Made by a program: the position numbers and the translations under genes
Shown here: one piece after another, positions 1-11,267 of the stretch
How the letters are laid out: every line of letters begins with the position of its first letter
How positions within the stretch are numbered: position 1 is the stretch's first letter
Notes under the pieces: generated by a model
Database searches by the model: none
What the model saw: the letters and a program-made list of their open reading frames with translations, nothing else
Told to the model about the DNA's origin: nothing
Source of the DNA: Immersiella caudata
Taxonomy: Eukaryota > Ascomycota > Sordariomycetes > Sordariales > Lasiosphaeriaceae
Assembly: GCA_030512335.1 (NCBI GenBank)
Contig: JAULSU010000005.1
Span: 248,001 to 312,000, forward strand
DNA: 64,000 bases
Direction of reading: 5' to 3'

Positions 1-828
1 ATGGGGCTTGAAAAGCTTAAAAAATACTATCCTCGTAAGCTTACAGCTACGACTATAAAAGAATATAAACCGTATTTATTCAGTGTGATGTTAGATCCAA
101 GGTTTAAATTATTACACTTTCAAGAACAAGGGCTATTACACTTTTATCCGAATATATCACGAGATGTTTCTGCTTTATTTAAAGCTGATTATTTTCGACT
201 TAAAGCCGATTTAAAGAGCAAATCAACCAATCCTAATATATCTTTTGACGAATTAATAGAAGATACGCCAGAAGAAAACGATATATCTGACAATTCAGAG
301 GACGAATTATATATACAACAAGAAAATCTTGAAGAAGAATATATATTATATTTTAAAGAGCGTAATGAAGGCGCTAAAACACACCCCTTCAGTGGTGGAA
401 AACCAATAACCACCGATTTCCTATACTAGCTATATTAGCTAGACGATATTTAGCTATACCAGCTACCTCTGCTTCTATTGAAGGTACTTTTAGTACTGGA
501 GGAAATATAATAACAAAGTTAAGAAGTAGTTTGGAGCCTGAAACGGTGAAAAAACTGATTTTATTAAAGAGTTGGGATATTAAGGATTTAAATCAGTTAA
601 ATAACACAGTACAGCTAGAAGAAGAGACAGAAACTTAACAGTATTAATAGCTATACTTTTACTTTATTACATATATATTAGTTAGAATTTTATTAGTAAC
701 TTTTTGGTCTTTTAAAAAGCTTTAGTTTTTTTTAGTACTTTGTATGGGACTTTTAGTTTAGTTTAGTTAGTTTAGTTTAGTATAGTTCACCTAAAAACTA
801 AACTAAACTAAACTAAATCACAGCCCTG
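1..828 (+). pseudogene. hAT-family transposase remnant, C-terminal part and 3' end
   Basis: The element enters from the left edge. Frame 1 is open to position 429 and has the hAT-transposase look around YLFSVMLDPRFKL. The C-terminal dimerisation region then continues in another frame from about 385 to 636: LQWWKTNN, then RFPILAILARRYLAIPATSA, SIEGTFSTGGN and LRSSLEPETVKKLILLKSW. A single-base frameshift near 380-390 therefore separates the two parts, and the product is dead unless the sequence is wrong. After the stop lie A/T-rich subterminal inverted repeats built on TTTAG/CTAAA (about 745-785 and 795-818), and then CAGCCCTG at 821-828. That is the complement of CAGGGCTG, a usual hAT terminal start, so I place the element's 3' end at 828. 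In hAT elements the conserved SxxEExFS-type block carries the last acidic catalytic residue; here it reads SIEGTFS. The family call is firm, the exact terminus is inference. Confidence 0.85.
745..828. repeat. Subterminal inverted repeats and 3' terminal repeat of the hAT element
   Basis: Runs of TTTAG on the left (about 745-785) face runs of CTAAA on the right (795-818), so this end can fold on itself. CAGCCCTG at 821-828 matches the inverse of the CAGGG-type hAT terminus. GGTAGAGG immediately after could be the 8-bp target duplication, but the other end is outside the window. Confidence 0.5.
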
Positions 829-3093
829 GGTAGAGGAGACTTGGCCTAATACTACGCAGATGTAGATTAGGCTTACACCTGATGTGAAGATTTAGCGCAT
901 TCGTTTTATTATATAAGAAAGGGATAATGAAGATGAGGGGTTATAGTTTTGAAATTTAAAGCTATTTTTGTTAATATCTTATAGGAATTGTTCTATCTCT
1001 GTGTCCCGTTCCTCTTATATATACAGTAGTATTTTCTTAAGTATATGAAAAAAAATGCAGTTACCCTTTAGCTAATTTATATCTACTCAGTTATACGTTT
1101 AGGGGTTCTTATTTAATAAATAGATAAAGGGTTTAACCTATTTAGTAATCCTGATTTTACACTTACTATCCGTTATAGTAAATTCCCTTTATACACCTAA
1201 TATTAACTTATAGTGCTGTTAGAAATCTGGAGCGGAAAGGGGTATGTTGTTAATTACGATATGGATAACACTCTCGTTTAAAAAGCGGTAATCTAACTTC
1301 CCGATATATAGTAATAAGTGCCGTATATCTTTACCTATATTATTTTAAAAGTCTTCGTTACTCGTTGTAAGTAAAGGGTTATTAGCTAAGTTTATATTCT
1401 TATTAGTTTCAGATTTAAAAGGCTTACAGCAGGTTCCGGATCCTATTGTTATATCACAGGGGTAGGGCCCCGCTTATAAGGTACCCCCGTTAATAATACG
1501 GTTATATCAGGTTAACTATATGTTAAGCCCTTACTGTTTATCTAAAGTTAAAACTATATCTTAAAGCCCCTCTAAAGGGAGGGGTTACGCTGTGACAAAA
1601 AGATACCACTTATTTTAAGTGTTTTAAGATATTTCTTAATCTGTAATAATAATTTCAAGGGGATATTTTACTTTTTAGGTTTTATCTTTAGGTAAACGTA
1701 TAATTCCTCCTTAATCTTAAATATATCAGTTATATAACTGATATATTATTATAATTAAGGTTTTATTTTTAGTGTATTTTTTAACCTTTAACAGTACGAG
1801 ATATCCCTTTAAAATAAAAGAGAGTTAAGGAAAAGGGATACGTAAAAAGAAGTTAAATTAGGAATATAAGTAATTGTTATTAAAACACGTTAGTAATAGC
1901 TTAATAATGGATATAAAGATATGAATATACGATAATATCAATATGACTATTGTAATACTAGATTAGACTAACAATAATATACGTCTTAGTATAATTAATA
2001 AATATAAACTAATAATTCCTCCATTTTCAAGGTATATCTTGTTAATAATGTTATGGTTAAAAGTGCTTTTCAACCTACTTACCAAATACCTTTTTTTATC
2101 TTACAATTTGTACCAGTTAGTAAGTTTTTAGTTTTTAACTTAAAAACAATGCTTTAAATCTGTCTTTGTTTTTTTTAAAAAAAAAATAAGCTTATAAACA
2201 TTAGCCATAAAAAAGAATATATATTTGGATTGATTTTTTTAACATAACGCTTTAAGCTTTGATAATATTAAGTAATTTGCTATTATAAAGTAGTCAAAAC
2301 TTTATACTTTAACAAATTTCAAAATATTGTCTTTTATACTTTTTCTGAGTTATCTAACGAGTGTTTTAATATTAGTTTTTAAACTTTTCTGTTTATATAT
2401 ATTAAACACTGATAATTAAGGTGTTTATAACATAGGTTATATAACACTTTTTACATAATATTTAGGTTTATTATAGTTAAAGTATTAAGCGTTAGTTTTA
2501 AGCTGTTTTTTATTATATAATACACATTATATAATTTCAGCTTATATTTCACTAATCATTCTAATATTTATTAAGACTAAATAATACATGTAAAAGTTAT
2601 TAAAGGTAATTTATCGTTTATATTTATATACCTTTTGATAAGTTTATTTTATTACGTTGAAGCGTTTTTACTGGTTATAACTTTTAATATCACTTAAATA
2701 ATTACTTTAACTATACCTTAAAGCTTTTTGAATCGGTTAAGCTTATAAAGTCTGTTAATAATATACCGTTTTAAACTTTAATGAGAAATTACTATATATA
2801 TCTTTAAAACGGGGTTTAATTACCTTTATATTAAACATTATAACTTATGAGGTAATTAAAGACTTTATTTCAAAGTTAAAAGTTTTTACTTGATATATTA
2901 TCAAGCGTTAGTTTTTGAAGCCAATAAAATGTAAATATCGTATTATAATTATTACTTTTTAATTAACGTTCAATAGGGTTCTAGAGGGAGTAAATATAAG
3001 TAAAAAAGGTAAATTGTTACGACTGGTGCCTGTTAACTGGCGGTCGGCAGGGTTGTGGGGATTGTTAGGTTTAGTAAAAGGGGTAATACAGAA

Positions 3094-3510
3094 GTCCTTA
3101 CAGATAAGGTTCACTAGGCGAATAATCATATGTCACCACAATACACAGTAATACACAGGGTAACTATACGGTAGGACACAATTAAAGTTAGCTTAGTTAA
3201 TAAAGTGAATACTTACAAAAGGAACTAAAAAGATTCCTCACACCATTATGGGTACGATAATAGCTATCTATACTGCGCTCGAATAGGGTAACCCGCACCC
3301 GTGCTCTGTCAGGTCACGGCGTTCTATCCAGAGCATGCCAAGCCTTTAGAGCAGATCGTGAACCTACAGATTCTTACTGCCCCCGCACCGTGGGTGCGGC
3401 GGGTTTGAGTCGGCCCGGCCCGGCCCGGCCTACATGGGTGGCCTGTAGGTCGTCACATAAACATGAAAGTAAATCCTTATAAATAAGGGTTCATTAAGTT
3501 AATAATCGTA
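3094..3510. repeat. Diverged direct repeats inside the AT-rich block
   Basis: A segment of about 38 bases starting GTCCTTACAGATAAGG at 3094 recurs, starting ATCCTTATAAATAAGG, at 3473. The copies differ mostly by C-to-T and G-to-A changes. A second, looser pair of a CGGCCC..GGGTGGC..GTCACA type lies at 3411-3456 and 3719-3751. They look like ends of a repeated element that I cannot name. Confidence 0.5.
3383..3430. repeat. GC-rich hairpin and CGGCC tandem repeat in the AT-rich block
   Basis: CCGCACC and GGTGCGG flank a 3-base loop at about 3384-3400. Just downstream CGGCC is repeated four times (3411-3430). Both stand out sharply against the AT-rich surroundings. Confidence 0.6.
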
Positions 3511-4039
3511 TATTATTATATTATATAATAATACGTAGCGTAATTATTTATATCATATTGAAGTAAAGTAACTTTTAACGGCTTTTTGTAGTTTTTTGAA
3601 GTATATGATAACACCCTGCATAAGAGAAACCTAGGGTGTTAAGGTTTTAAATGCCATTATACAGACACAGCATTTTCTTATAAACACTGTAGCGCCTGCG
3701 GAGATATATCAGCCTAAATCGGCCCAAAGGGTGGCTCGTGGGTTGTCACACTTTAGTAGTTAATAACTAATAGTTAATTTACAAATGTAATTCTTATAAT
3801 TTTGTTTACCTTACAAGTATATATTTTAATAATAAGGACTTTAATTTAGTCAATAAAGAAAGTAAAGATTAAAGTGTAACATTTCATGTACAGCAGTGCA
3901 TAACCATGTGACTTTGAAATCATGGCCAAGACCATAGACAACTACTGGTGGTCCAAGACCAATCTAGCTCCATGATGTACGGAAGCCATGTCACTGTTCC
4001 CGCAAAGCAAGATGAATACCATTCGAGCTGTTCTTGACA

Positions 4040-4911
4040 TTGTCGGTCATATTGGTTCTCTTTTCCTCCGGCGCAGCCTCGGCCAAGGGTGAAATTTCGA
4101 CGACTGGGACTGTTTTTATATAGTTGTGAGAGCATTTACTAGCAGGTCCTGTCTCGAGCCCAGTGACCGACTCTACGCCCTCTGGGGTCAGACGGTGAAC
4201 GAGAGCTACAAGGCTCATAAACTGAGCTACACCCGAGCCCTCAGGGACGTGTATACAGAGGTCTTCAAATGTTTGATTAGAGCGACGCAAAGCCACCCGC
4301 CTCCCTACCCGGTATCGACTTCCGCGTGTTCTTTGGTCCCGACTTCGGGCCAGATGTGGATAGGCCATCCTGGGTTCCGAGCTTTGTCGGTGACTGGAAT
4401 ATGGAGAGTGTGCAGGCAAATATCCGTAGGTTGGGTAGCACTAGTGGCGGGATATGATGCGCACATTGGGAACGGCTAGTAGTCGAGAGGACTTGGCCCT
4501 CCTACTCTGCGGCGGCATATATTTCGGGAGGGTGCCACGAAGTAAGAGACTCTCCAACCACACCAGCTTCTTCATAAAGAAGCCCGTCGAGACACACTGG
4601 GCGAAGGTGTTGGCTGAACTTGGACTGCGCATGGTGGCGAAAAGCGAGATGTGGTGCCGTGCGGACGGATGGGATTGTATTGGCCACATACGAAGGCTGG
4701 AGATGAGATCTGGGTCCTATACGGCTCTAAGATGCCGTTGGTGCTGAGGCCGATCGTATGGGACTCGGTGTATAACATTATTGGGGACTGCTATCTACAA
4801 GGTGCGATGGATGGAGAATTTGTGCGGAGGAAGGGCAAGCGGTTGGTTCTGAAGCAAGAGCCTCGGGATGTCTGCAGACAGATGCCTAGGATAGTTCTAG
4901 ACCGTCTGTAG
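4040..4911 (+). pseudogene. Decayed HET-type gene, C-terminal part only
   Basis: Several frames together spell the C-terminal half of a HET (heterokaryon incompatibility) protein. DRLYALWGQTV corresponds to the usual D-x-L/I-YALLGL block (frame from 4126). FFGPDFGPDVDRPSWVPSF follows in another frame (about 4330-4460) and matches the L-PSWVPDW block. GDEIWVLYGSKMPLVLRP and IIGDCYLQGAMDGEF (about 4700-4830, ending in a stop at 4911) match the final HET-protein block. The parts are joined by frame changes and stops rather than by credible introns. The N-terminal HET domain proper is absent: the sequence to the left is the AT-rich block. This is a truncated relic, and a working gene would need several corrections. 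Confidence 0.75.
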
Positions 4912-6122
4912 CACAGCTTCCGACTCAAACTTGATCACGAATCTAGATCGACGACCTTACTTCGCAGGCACGACATACCTCCTCTAGATGGCGCTTCGAT
5001 CATCTGATTTTGAGAAATCGGCGGGGATGATGGCATCCAGATAACCTTCAGCCGCAAAAGCGTGCTGCAAGTCCTCGGAAATGTTCACTTATCAATTAAG
5101 AGCCTCATGCTTACCCCGCTCATGCACGGGCATGTCGTCAAAGTACGAGAAAAAGTCAGCCCGAGAACATTTTGGAACCCCAATCCTTCGAATTCCTCCA
5201 ATCTCCCTGCTCTCGCAATGACCGATTAGTCCCAGAAATTGCAGTGATTTTCAGAGACAGGTGGCCTAACCTCATTGCCGATAGGGGCAATGACGAGAAG
5301 AGTATGGTAGTAATGAGTGACTGTTGGCGATACCATTTGCTCATGAACTGCCACAGTTGCATGGAGGCAAAGGAATAGATAAGCTGCTATGCAGATCAGT
5401 ACCGGAGCGGGATTACTCTACCCACCTTACCTAGCTGGTGCACCCCTAGCAGAGCCCCTTGGCCAAAAAGCTTGTCTGGCGGCCCGTCTTCATTGTCTTC
5501 AATGGTGTAGAGACGGGAATCCCCTTCATCCCTGTGAGAGGGGGTGAGCCTTTGTGATGCAACTCACCGGCAGCCCTGTGAAACACGGTGACTGATTGGG
5601 CAACAGCTTTGTCCGGAATGGGGTGGGGGTTGAGCGAGTTTCGCTGCCAAAGGCACCTCTTTCATCTGGGAATGAGCAGCTAGATTGGTCGTTTGTGCAG
5701 CTCAGCTCTGTGCAGCTCAGCTCCATGCATCACAGCCACAAAAGGTCTAGACGCCAGTTAGGGCGAGAGTCTTGGCACACTGCATATGCACTTGGGTTAC
5801 ACCAGACAGATAACGAAGACGATGCCCTCTTCTGCCACTTTGACCTGCCCAGTAACACCCCTGACAATCCTCTTGTGGCGCCAAAGGAGTAGCTGAAGCT
5901 CAGGTCGGCAGTTGTTCTTGTAAACTGAGGAGCGGAGCTTCTTCTCCTTGGACAGGTCGGAGCGGGTATAAAGCCCACAAGATTGGAGGCTGTCCTTCGC
6001 ATTGACGTTGAACTTCCCTCAGAGTCCCCAATCCTCTTGAAACCCAAGCCCAGACCTTTTCACTATTGTTTTCACACCCTCCCTTGATCCCTTGTTCACC
6101 GTGACTGCCCACAACCGTCAAC
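4912..6122. other. Intergenic region upstream of the PLD-like gene
   Basis: No open frame with recognisable protein character. A near-tandem GCAGCTCAGCTC motif lies at about 5697-5722. The last 200 bases are pyrimidine-rich on the plus strand and probably include the 5' leader of the following gene. Confidence 0.5.
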
Positions 6123-8193
6123 ATGCCGACGATCAAGGACATCTACAACACCATCAAGAATGGAGACGGATTGCCAGAACGTTTCCATGGATTGGCGTAC
6201 GGAATTACGCTCAACGACTCTGTCGGCTTGCCCGACGGCTTCCCCTTCCTGACTGTATCCCCATTCGGCCATGTCCCTACCAGCGATGCCGACTACGCCG
6301 AAGCCGTCAGCAAATATGGCGAGGGCGTCATGCCAATCCAGAATACCTTCAAGAAGGTCCTGACCGAGGGCTACAAGTTGTCTCAGGACCAGACCACGCT
6401 CTTCATCGACATCGCTGATCTTGATGACGACTTCGGAAACACCGTTTTCCTCACCGAGGGCGGCAACAACTCCATTGCCCATTCCATCATTGAGTTGATC
6501 AAGCACGTTCCTGACAACTTTACACCGGTGATCCGCTTCCTCCGCGGCACCCATCAGTCGGTGATTGATGTGGAAAAATTCTGGGAGACTCGTCGGTTAG
6601 GCATCGAAGCCATGTTCTGGGAGAAGGCAGCCAACGGGAAGGACCTAGTTCCCCTTATCAAGCACGCAAACGCCGAATTCCACGTCGGGTACTACAGCCC
6701 GAACATGGTGCTTACGTGAGTCATCACATCTGCCACGTTCCTTCCCGAAGAATTGAACGAGCACTAACTGCCTGTCCCGTCATAGGACCGACCAACAGTC
6801 CGTCTACAAGCCCCTCATCAAGTTCATCGGAAATCTCGCAAGCGCATGGAGCCCAGAAGAAGCCGACGCCACACTCGATACCATATTCAAGAACCTCGCC
6901 TTCTCGGCCAGCTGGAACCACGGCAAGATCGTGGCCATCGGCGGCAAGACCATGATGACGGGCGGCATCAACTACTGGCCCGACTACATTGGCCACGATA
7001 ACGTGCCCCCCGGCCACCCCGAGCGGTCCACCCGCGGCCGCATCATCGACATGCAAGCTACCGTGACCGGCGACGCCGCCGCCTCCGCCCAGGGCGGCTA
7101 CCTCGACTACTTCTGGAACTACCTCAGCCTCCCCAAGAGCGGCCGCCCCAGCGACCATCGCTCCTTCCACAAATCCATCAAGCTCTCCGCCAACCCCCCC
7201 GCGCCCGACCAGCCGCTTCCCTGGTCACCCTCCACCCAAGTTCCCCTCTTCAAGACCGCCGTCAAACACACTCCCCGCACCACCGGCGGTATCCCCATCC
7301 TCTCGGTCGCCCGCGTCGGCGACTGGGGTGGACCCACCGTCGCCGCCTACCCGCCGCAAGCCATCGACGCCCTCCGCGATCTCGCCCTCAACAAAAAGAT
7401 CCCCGCACTCGTCGGCGCCGGCAAGTTCGCCGAAATCATCACCTCCATCAAGGAAGCCTCTGACGACAGCTTCAAGGCCCGCCTGTTGAATCTCGCAGGG
7501 TACTCGCCCGCGACATGGGCCAGCGACACGGCGCGCATCAGCGCGATACGAAGCGCAAAGTCAACGGTGTACACTTCAGGCCAGATGCTTGTGGGCGCGC
7601 TGCAGCGGAGTGACGACTCATACAAGGAAATGGTGCGGACGACGAACAAGGACAAGCCGAACGCGCAGTGGTGGGATGGGTTCCTGTGGCCGTACGATCT
7701 GCTGTTGGCGTTTGCAACGGTGATACTGAGGTTGAGGGACACCAAGAAGGACGCGGCCTCACATGGGATCAGGATCGTGCTGGGGAACATTGGGGACAAG
7801 GGGCCCGGGTCGTGGGACGATGAGCGCAGCGTGGGGGATGTGAGGAGCAAGATCGTGCCGCTGCTGCGGGGGCTGGATACGAAGCTGACGGATGCGGAGG
7901 CGGCGGCGCTGGTGGGCAGCTATCTTGAGATTCGGCGGATCGGAAAGCCGTGGGGGGCTGGAGGGCCGAATAGCATACATACAAAGACGATTTGCGTGGA
8001 CGAAGAGCTGTTGTATGTCGGGAGTGATAATTTGTATCCGAGCTACAACGAGGAGCATGGGATCTGGGTCGATGACAAACCGGCGGTGCAGGGGTGGATC
8101 AAGGACTATTGGAACGTCTTGTGGGTTAAGTATGCAAAGGTGGTGAAGGAGGGCTCAGAGGATTTGAAGGTGTCGCAGTTCTCGGTCCTTTGA
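6123..8193 (+). CDS. Phospholipase D-like protein (HKD superfamily)
   Basis: Two exons, 6123-6715 and 6786-8193, with a 70-nt intron (GTGAGT donor), give 666 aa. The ATG follows a CCGTCAAC leader. The second HKD motif is clean, IHTKTICVDEELLYVGSDN (His596, Lys598, Asp603, then GSxN). The first site is NHGKIVAIGGKTMMTGGIN (His243, Lys245), in which the usual Asp four residues after Lys is replaced by Gly. Known family members use two HKD motifs together to hydrolyse or transfer phosphodiesters, with the His acting as nucleophile or acid. Here both His and Lys are present, so activity is possible but the damaged first motif makes it uncertain. There is no obvious signal peptide or membrane segment. 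The gene sits inside the HET-relic zone, so it may be accessory. Substrate is unknown. Confidence 0.85.
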
Positions 8194-8335
8194 AGGTGCG
8201 TACAATTCTTCGATATGCAGATTGTTTGATGGAAAAATGATGGAATATCTATCCCCTTGGTTTGCATTCTTTTAGTCCCAATCGATCTTGGTCTGGTGCT
8301 TTTGAGGTTGAGTTCACCTTGTGATTCTTTTCCCG

Positions 8336-8812
8336 TCAAGCCCGTCGCCGCGCAGTCGTAGCTGCGATACCAGCAGCAAGAGCATTATCGTAGGTGTTGA
8401 CGACGCGGATGAGGTCATATCGCCCATGGAGGGCGCCTCAGGCAGTGGAAATGGCCGCGGCAGAGGCAACGCGATGGGCTATCAGCTCCTCTTTCGTGCT
8501 CAGGCTGCCTTTGTCGCCAGGTCGCACGTGTTTTTCGAGTCTCCGACGCTGCTCGGCCGCAGCGACTCCAACCTTGGTCCCAGCGTGAATAACCTGGAAA
8601 ATTATTAGACTGTTCTGATTCAAGCTGGCGGTCGAATAGCAGCGAAGAGCATAGTTAACAGTGAGGGCAATAGAGGCAACGGCGGCGTCACAAGCAACTA
8701 CCTCTAGTGTATCTTGACATTGAGCTGACGGGACTGCAGGTGGAGTGTATAGAGGCGGGCTTGTGGTTGTCTCTGCGTTGTCCTGGAGCATTGCCGGCGT
8801 GCTCCGTCGCAA
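8336..8812 (-). pseudogene. Possible helical coding remnant with an in-frame TGA
   Basis: On the minus strand an open stretch reads VIHAGTKVGVAAAEQRRRLE and later STKEELIAHRVASAAAISTA, then a TGA at 8438-8440. The same frame continues as GALHGRYDLIRVVNTYDNAL up to a TGA at 8336-8338. The amphipathic, Ala-rich character on both sides of the stop suggests that the whole was once coding. The upstream part looks like intron sequence ending TTCCAG before VIHAG. I do not recognise the family, and no start is evident. It could also be chance. Confidence 0.3.
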
Positions 8813-9481
8813 TTTACACTTAAGTCGGTCCAGCCGTCTATTTGCTATCTTCCCCTTTGGTTGCGCTTTTTTAACTGACAGCGATGTTCAACTTGTGTAA
8901 TCGTCTGTGCATGATGCTGCTCACCTCTCTGAGAGAGTAGGAACCCAGAATATGTCGAAGTGATATCGGGCCAGGACCCAAAACGTTGGCTCTGCCGCCG
9001 CCTGGTCTGAGGCACAAACGCTGACTCCAATGACCTACCCTAGTAATTGAGAGTTTCTTAGTGGTGATCAGGAATTTTATGGTTCTGTGGAGTGCAGTTG
9101 TGGGGGACAGGAGACATATTTCTTTTTAACTGTAAAGTTCCATTTGATTGCCGGCTGATGCCGGACCTTCCCCGAGTCTAGATAATTGTCACCATGCGGC
9201 CGAAGTACGACAAAAATGCCCCCGACTGCCCCTAACTTGAATGTGCCCCCTTTTCTAATGCGTTTTACCCCTTTTGTTTACAACACCGGACCGTGCTCTG
9301 GTCTTTGTTTCCGCCCACAAACGCATTGTGGTCATCAGAGTCAGAAGGTCCTTAGACTACCCGGCGTTGCCAACAAAGAAGCGTCTATACCTGTTCCGCA
9401 TCCCCAAATGTGTTCTCAGCTGGAAGGTATTCTGCGACAAGCCTGATGGAGTATGAAGAAAACGGTCCCATCGGAGGAACT
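8813..9481. other. Intergenic region with no supported feature
   Basis: No recognisable coding, RNA or repeat feature on either strand. Confidence 0.4.
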
Positions 9482-11060
9482 TCATCCTCGCTTTCTGAAG
9501 CCACTCGACCCGCAAACCAACGGAGTTCCAAGACCACCCGAACTCTTGTTCTGTGTTCTCCAATTGAAACATCTACGAGCACTCCCTACCCTCCGGGGGC
9601 GACTCATGTCACCGAATTCTTGCCAAAGGATCGAATTCACAATGTTAACCTTATCCAACAGCCTCCTTAGCTTCGGTGGAAAGTCCTGGAGCGGGCGGAT
9701 TCCACAGAGCAGCGGGCTTTCTTCGCAGTCGCAGAGAATGATGAAGTTGAACTTTTCGTCCAGAGTGGGATACTCGACTTCCAGGCCGAGTATTTGGGGA
9801 AAAGGGGTCTGCCAACCGTACGGCTTCGGTTGCATAAGGGTGCGGCGCATGGCATCCCACAGTCGGTGCGGGACCACGGTTTTAATGTCGAACTCGGGGT
9901 CTTCAGGGATGGATATCTCAGACCCCTGGTATTGCTGTGCTATTAAGAGATAATCTCTCACGTTTGCGAGGAGGCAAAAACTAGTATGCGAGAGAGCTTC
10001 TATCTCTCGAAAGACTTCTATCGCGCCCCGTCCCACCGCGACAAAAAATGTCTGGTGCAGCTTGGTTAAATCAAGCCCCTCAACGTACCCTGGCATATTA
10101 GTGTCATAACCGAGGCACACTAGGTATTGCTGGCCTTGATCTGGCCGGTCCAAGGAACGAACGATTCGAATGGGGATGTCGCCAGAAACTAGGACGCCTT
10201 TACTGGTGACCGAGATCGAATCAACGTCGTCGACAAATGGGATAATGCCGCCAGTGCGCTCAAAAGCTGCCGGGAACGCTGCGAAAGATCCCTGCCAAGT
10301 CCTGGTCAAACACCTGCTGTCCACTCCCAACTTGCATCCAGGCAAAGATGGTCATGTCGTTGTTTCGGGCAAAATTTCCTCTTGAAGCCGGAGGAATGCC
10401 TTAGGACCTTCTCCATACAGAGGGGGCATGTTGATCAAACATTCCTAACAGACAGTAGGCTAGATCCTCCACACGCGTTATTTCTCGCTTGGTGGCCCAG
10501 GACATTCGATTCGCAACGGAGTAATATCGTGGATCCCGGGCGCTAAGAAGAAGCCGGTTTGGGACGCCAGTAGCATCCCCAAGTAGTGATGAGTGTTCTG
10601 CTCTGGATCCCCGGTGATTCGAATCGCTGTCGTAGAACTCCACTTCTTTGGGGGCGATAAGTTCTTGCAAGGTCCAGCCACGCTTAATCCAGCGGCTTTG
10701 GCGAATATCATCGATCGTGCCACCCGGCAAAGGTCAGTGATAAACACATAACAGATCTCTGAGTTTTGATAGCAGTGAAACATTGAGTTGATGGCTTCCG
10801 AAAGCTCGGCGCTGCTAGATTTGTCTATGCACACGTGCCGATCCAAACCTATTCGAATCCATGCCGAGCTGCCTCCGCGCAGCAGCCGATCACCCCTTCC
10901 TTGAGTGCCAAGTGTCGTTCTGGGCGTTGTTGAATAGCACCTCCTCTTCAGCCCAGGTGTGACTAAGGATGGCGTAGGGAGGTGTATTGATGGCATCAAA
11001 TTCCCTGCACTTGGATGAATGAGGGGCAGGACAACAGCCACTTGGGTTGAGTCGAGGATC
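9482..11060 (-). pseudogene. Decayed HET-domain gene (HET-D/HET-E type N-terminal module)
   Basis: Read on the minus strand, adjacent frames give a nearly complete but broken HET domain. The blocks are INTPPYAILSHTWAEEEVLF (about 11000), IDKSSSAELSEAINSMF (about 10810), RWIKRGWTLQELIAPKEVEF (about 10670), NRMSWATKREITRVEDLAYC (about 10480) and LINMPPLYGEGPKAFLRLQ (about 10420). They lie in different frames. The expected HGFEYVWID reads HGFE-stop-VWIG, followed by a one-base shift before IDKSS. Further shifts occur before SRWIKRG, at LLGMFDQHAP and near 10270. The last segment (10345 to 9482, ending FRKRG) has the less conserved region usual after the HET domain. No introns account for the shifts, so I call it dead. 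In working members the HET domain triggers cell death after non-self recognition. Confidence 0.85.
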
Positions 11061-11267
11061 TCCGCACGTGAGCCAATCAATATGATTGGATGTTGCGAGC
11101 TGCTGCCCAACGTCCTCCCACACGCCGATTGTTGCGGTCTCGATGTGCTGAGAATGGTTCTTCTGGCGCTGCATCACCCATCGGTTGATTGTACAACAAG
11201 GGGCCATTGTCAGCCCCAACTTCGGCCTTTTTGAATACCGACTCTAGACCGCAAGATTGTGCCCTCC

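Larger units (their letters stand above)
829..3900. other. AT-rich, gene-free block, probably RIP-mutated repeats
   Basis: About 3 kb dominated by A and T with many TpA steps and stops in all frames. No long open frame is present on either strand. The composition, the adjoining dead transposon, and repeat copies that differ mainly by C-to-T or G-to-A changes (3094-3131 against 3473-3510) fit repeat-induced point mutation. Two more GC-rich patches survive at about 3020-3060 and 3280-3460. I recognise no coding family inside. Confidence 0.75.

Noticed and set aside
4126..4911. HET-like region read as a multi-exon functional gene
   Set aside because: Frame changes lack credible GT-AG pairs, and the N-terminal HET domain is absent, so a relic is the simpler reading.
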